Notes under the pieces: model-generated
Databases searched by the model: none
Seen by the model: the letters and a program-made list of their open reading frames with translations, nothing else
Told to the model about the DNA's origin: nothing
Position numbers and translations under genes: made by a program
Source: an uncultured Rhodospirillales bacterium
GTDB lineage: Bacteria > Pseudomonadota > Alphaproteobacteria > CACIAM-22H2
NCBI GenBank assembly: GCA_903860935.1
Contig: CAIOSQ010000274.1
Span: 1-49,087, forward strand
Direction of reading: 5' to 3'
Length of the DNA stretch: 49,087 bases
Part shown: positions 48,702-49,087 of the stretch, one piece after another
How the letters are laid out: every line of letters starts with the position of its first letter
Numbering within the stretch: the first letter of the stretch is position 1

Positions 48702-49087
48702 GCGCCCAAGCCGGCCGGCCGTATATCGAGGTGCGCGATCTCGCGCGCCATTTCGACGTCTCGAAGCCGCTGCTCAACCGTCTCATCGAGGGCCAGCCGC
48801 GGTTGATGCTGAAGGCGGTCGACGGCATCGACTTCGCGATCCGCAAGGGCGAGACGCTCAGCCTCGTCGGCGAGTCTGGCTGCGGCAAGTCGACCGTGGC
48901 GCGGCTGATCGTGGGGCTCTATCGCCCCACCCGTGGCCAGATCCTGTTCGAGGGCACGGATATGGGAAGCCTCGCGACGCGCGCCGAGGAGCGCGCGCTG
49001 CGCAAGCGCTTCCAGATGATCTTCCAGGATCCCTATGCCAGCCTCAATCCGCGCTGGCGCGTCGCCGATATCATCGCCGAACCGATC
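48698..49087 (+). CDS. ABC transporter ATP-binding protein, DppF/OppF type (3' end outside window)
   Basis: The first 130 residues of the second nucleotide-binding subunit. It begins MSAQAGRPYIEVRDLARHFD and has Walker A GESGCGKS at about 60-67 and the Q-loop region FQMIFQDPYASLNPRW before the window ends. AGGGAG precedes ATG 48698 at a good distance. DppF partners with DppD to power the importer. The signature motif and Walker B should lie just beyond base 49087. Confidence 0.93.
   Translation, partial: MSAQAGRPYIEVRDLARHFDVSKPLLNRLIEGQPRLMLKAVDGIDFAIRKGETLSLVGESGCGKSTVARLIVGLYRPTRGQILFEGTDMGSLATRAEERALRKRFQMIFQDPYASLNPRWRVADIIAEPI

Noticed and set aside
1-49087. CRISPR arrays, tRNA/rRNA genes, insertion sequences or prophage
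   Set aside because: No repeat-spacer pattern, cloverleaf, transposase or integrase signature was seen on either strand.

Overview
The window is GC-rich DNA with very dense coding, many ATGA/GTGA gene overlaps and frequent GTG or TTG starts. Together with the housekeeping neighbourhoods (fabI-aroC divergent from pdxH; xseB-ispA close to tlyA; Dpp-type ABC operon), this suggests a chromosome of an alphaproteobacterium, possibly of the Rhodospirillales; the assignment is inference from gene content only. No rRNA, tRNA, CRISPR array or insertion sequence was seen. No gap between genes exceeds 300 bases.

Layout. (1) 1-2707: the tail of one cytochrome c554-type multihaem protein, an amidohydrolase, and a complete paralogue of that cytochrome in the opposite orientation. 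(2) 2800-11401, plus strand: a tightly overlapping type II secretion (T2SS) operon in the order gspO-E-F-G-H-I-J-K-L-M plus a GspC/N-like gene. No gspD secretin gene is present. (3) 11410-25868, minus strand: a seven-gene operon that I regard as the most interesting part. In transcription order it encodes an FAD/NAD(P) oxidoreductase fused to two cyclic-nucleotide-binding domains and a four-cluster ferredoxin; a di-haem b membrane protein; an FHA-TM-decahaem c fusion; a tandem GlcG/HbpS-like lipoprotein; an outer-membrane beta-barrel; a decahaem c protein with an LVIVD beta-propeller; and CcmF. (4) 26082-34176: a histone-deacetylase-family hydrolase, an EamA transporter, a lipoprotein, xseB, ispA, a MATE pump, tlyA and a DHA2-type MFS pump. 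(5) 34125-41938: STM3941-like protein, aroC, fabI, pdxH, a cation diffusion facilitator, a kinase fusion, a universal stress protein, a small hypothetical and an SDR. (6) 41969-49087: a PadR-like regulator and class III aminotransferase, divergent from a dipeptide-type ABC importer that runs off the window end.

How region 3 may work (inference): the parts form a continuous path from cytosolic NAD(P)H through FAD and iron-sulfur clusters, b haems in the inner membrane, c haems in the periplasm and a barrel in the outer membrane to a cell-surface decahaem protein, or the reverse. The adjacent T2SS could export the surface cytochrome, and CcmF fits a high demand for haem c attachment. This looks like a porin-cytochrome type extracellular electron transfer system with unusual components. 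Neither the direction of flow nor the terminal donor or acceptor can be read from the sequence.
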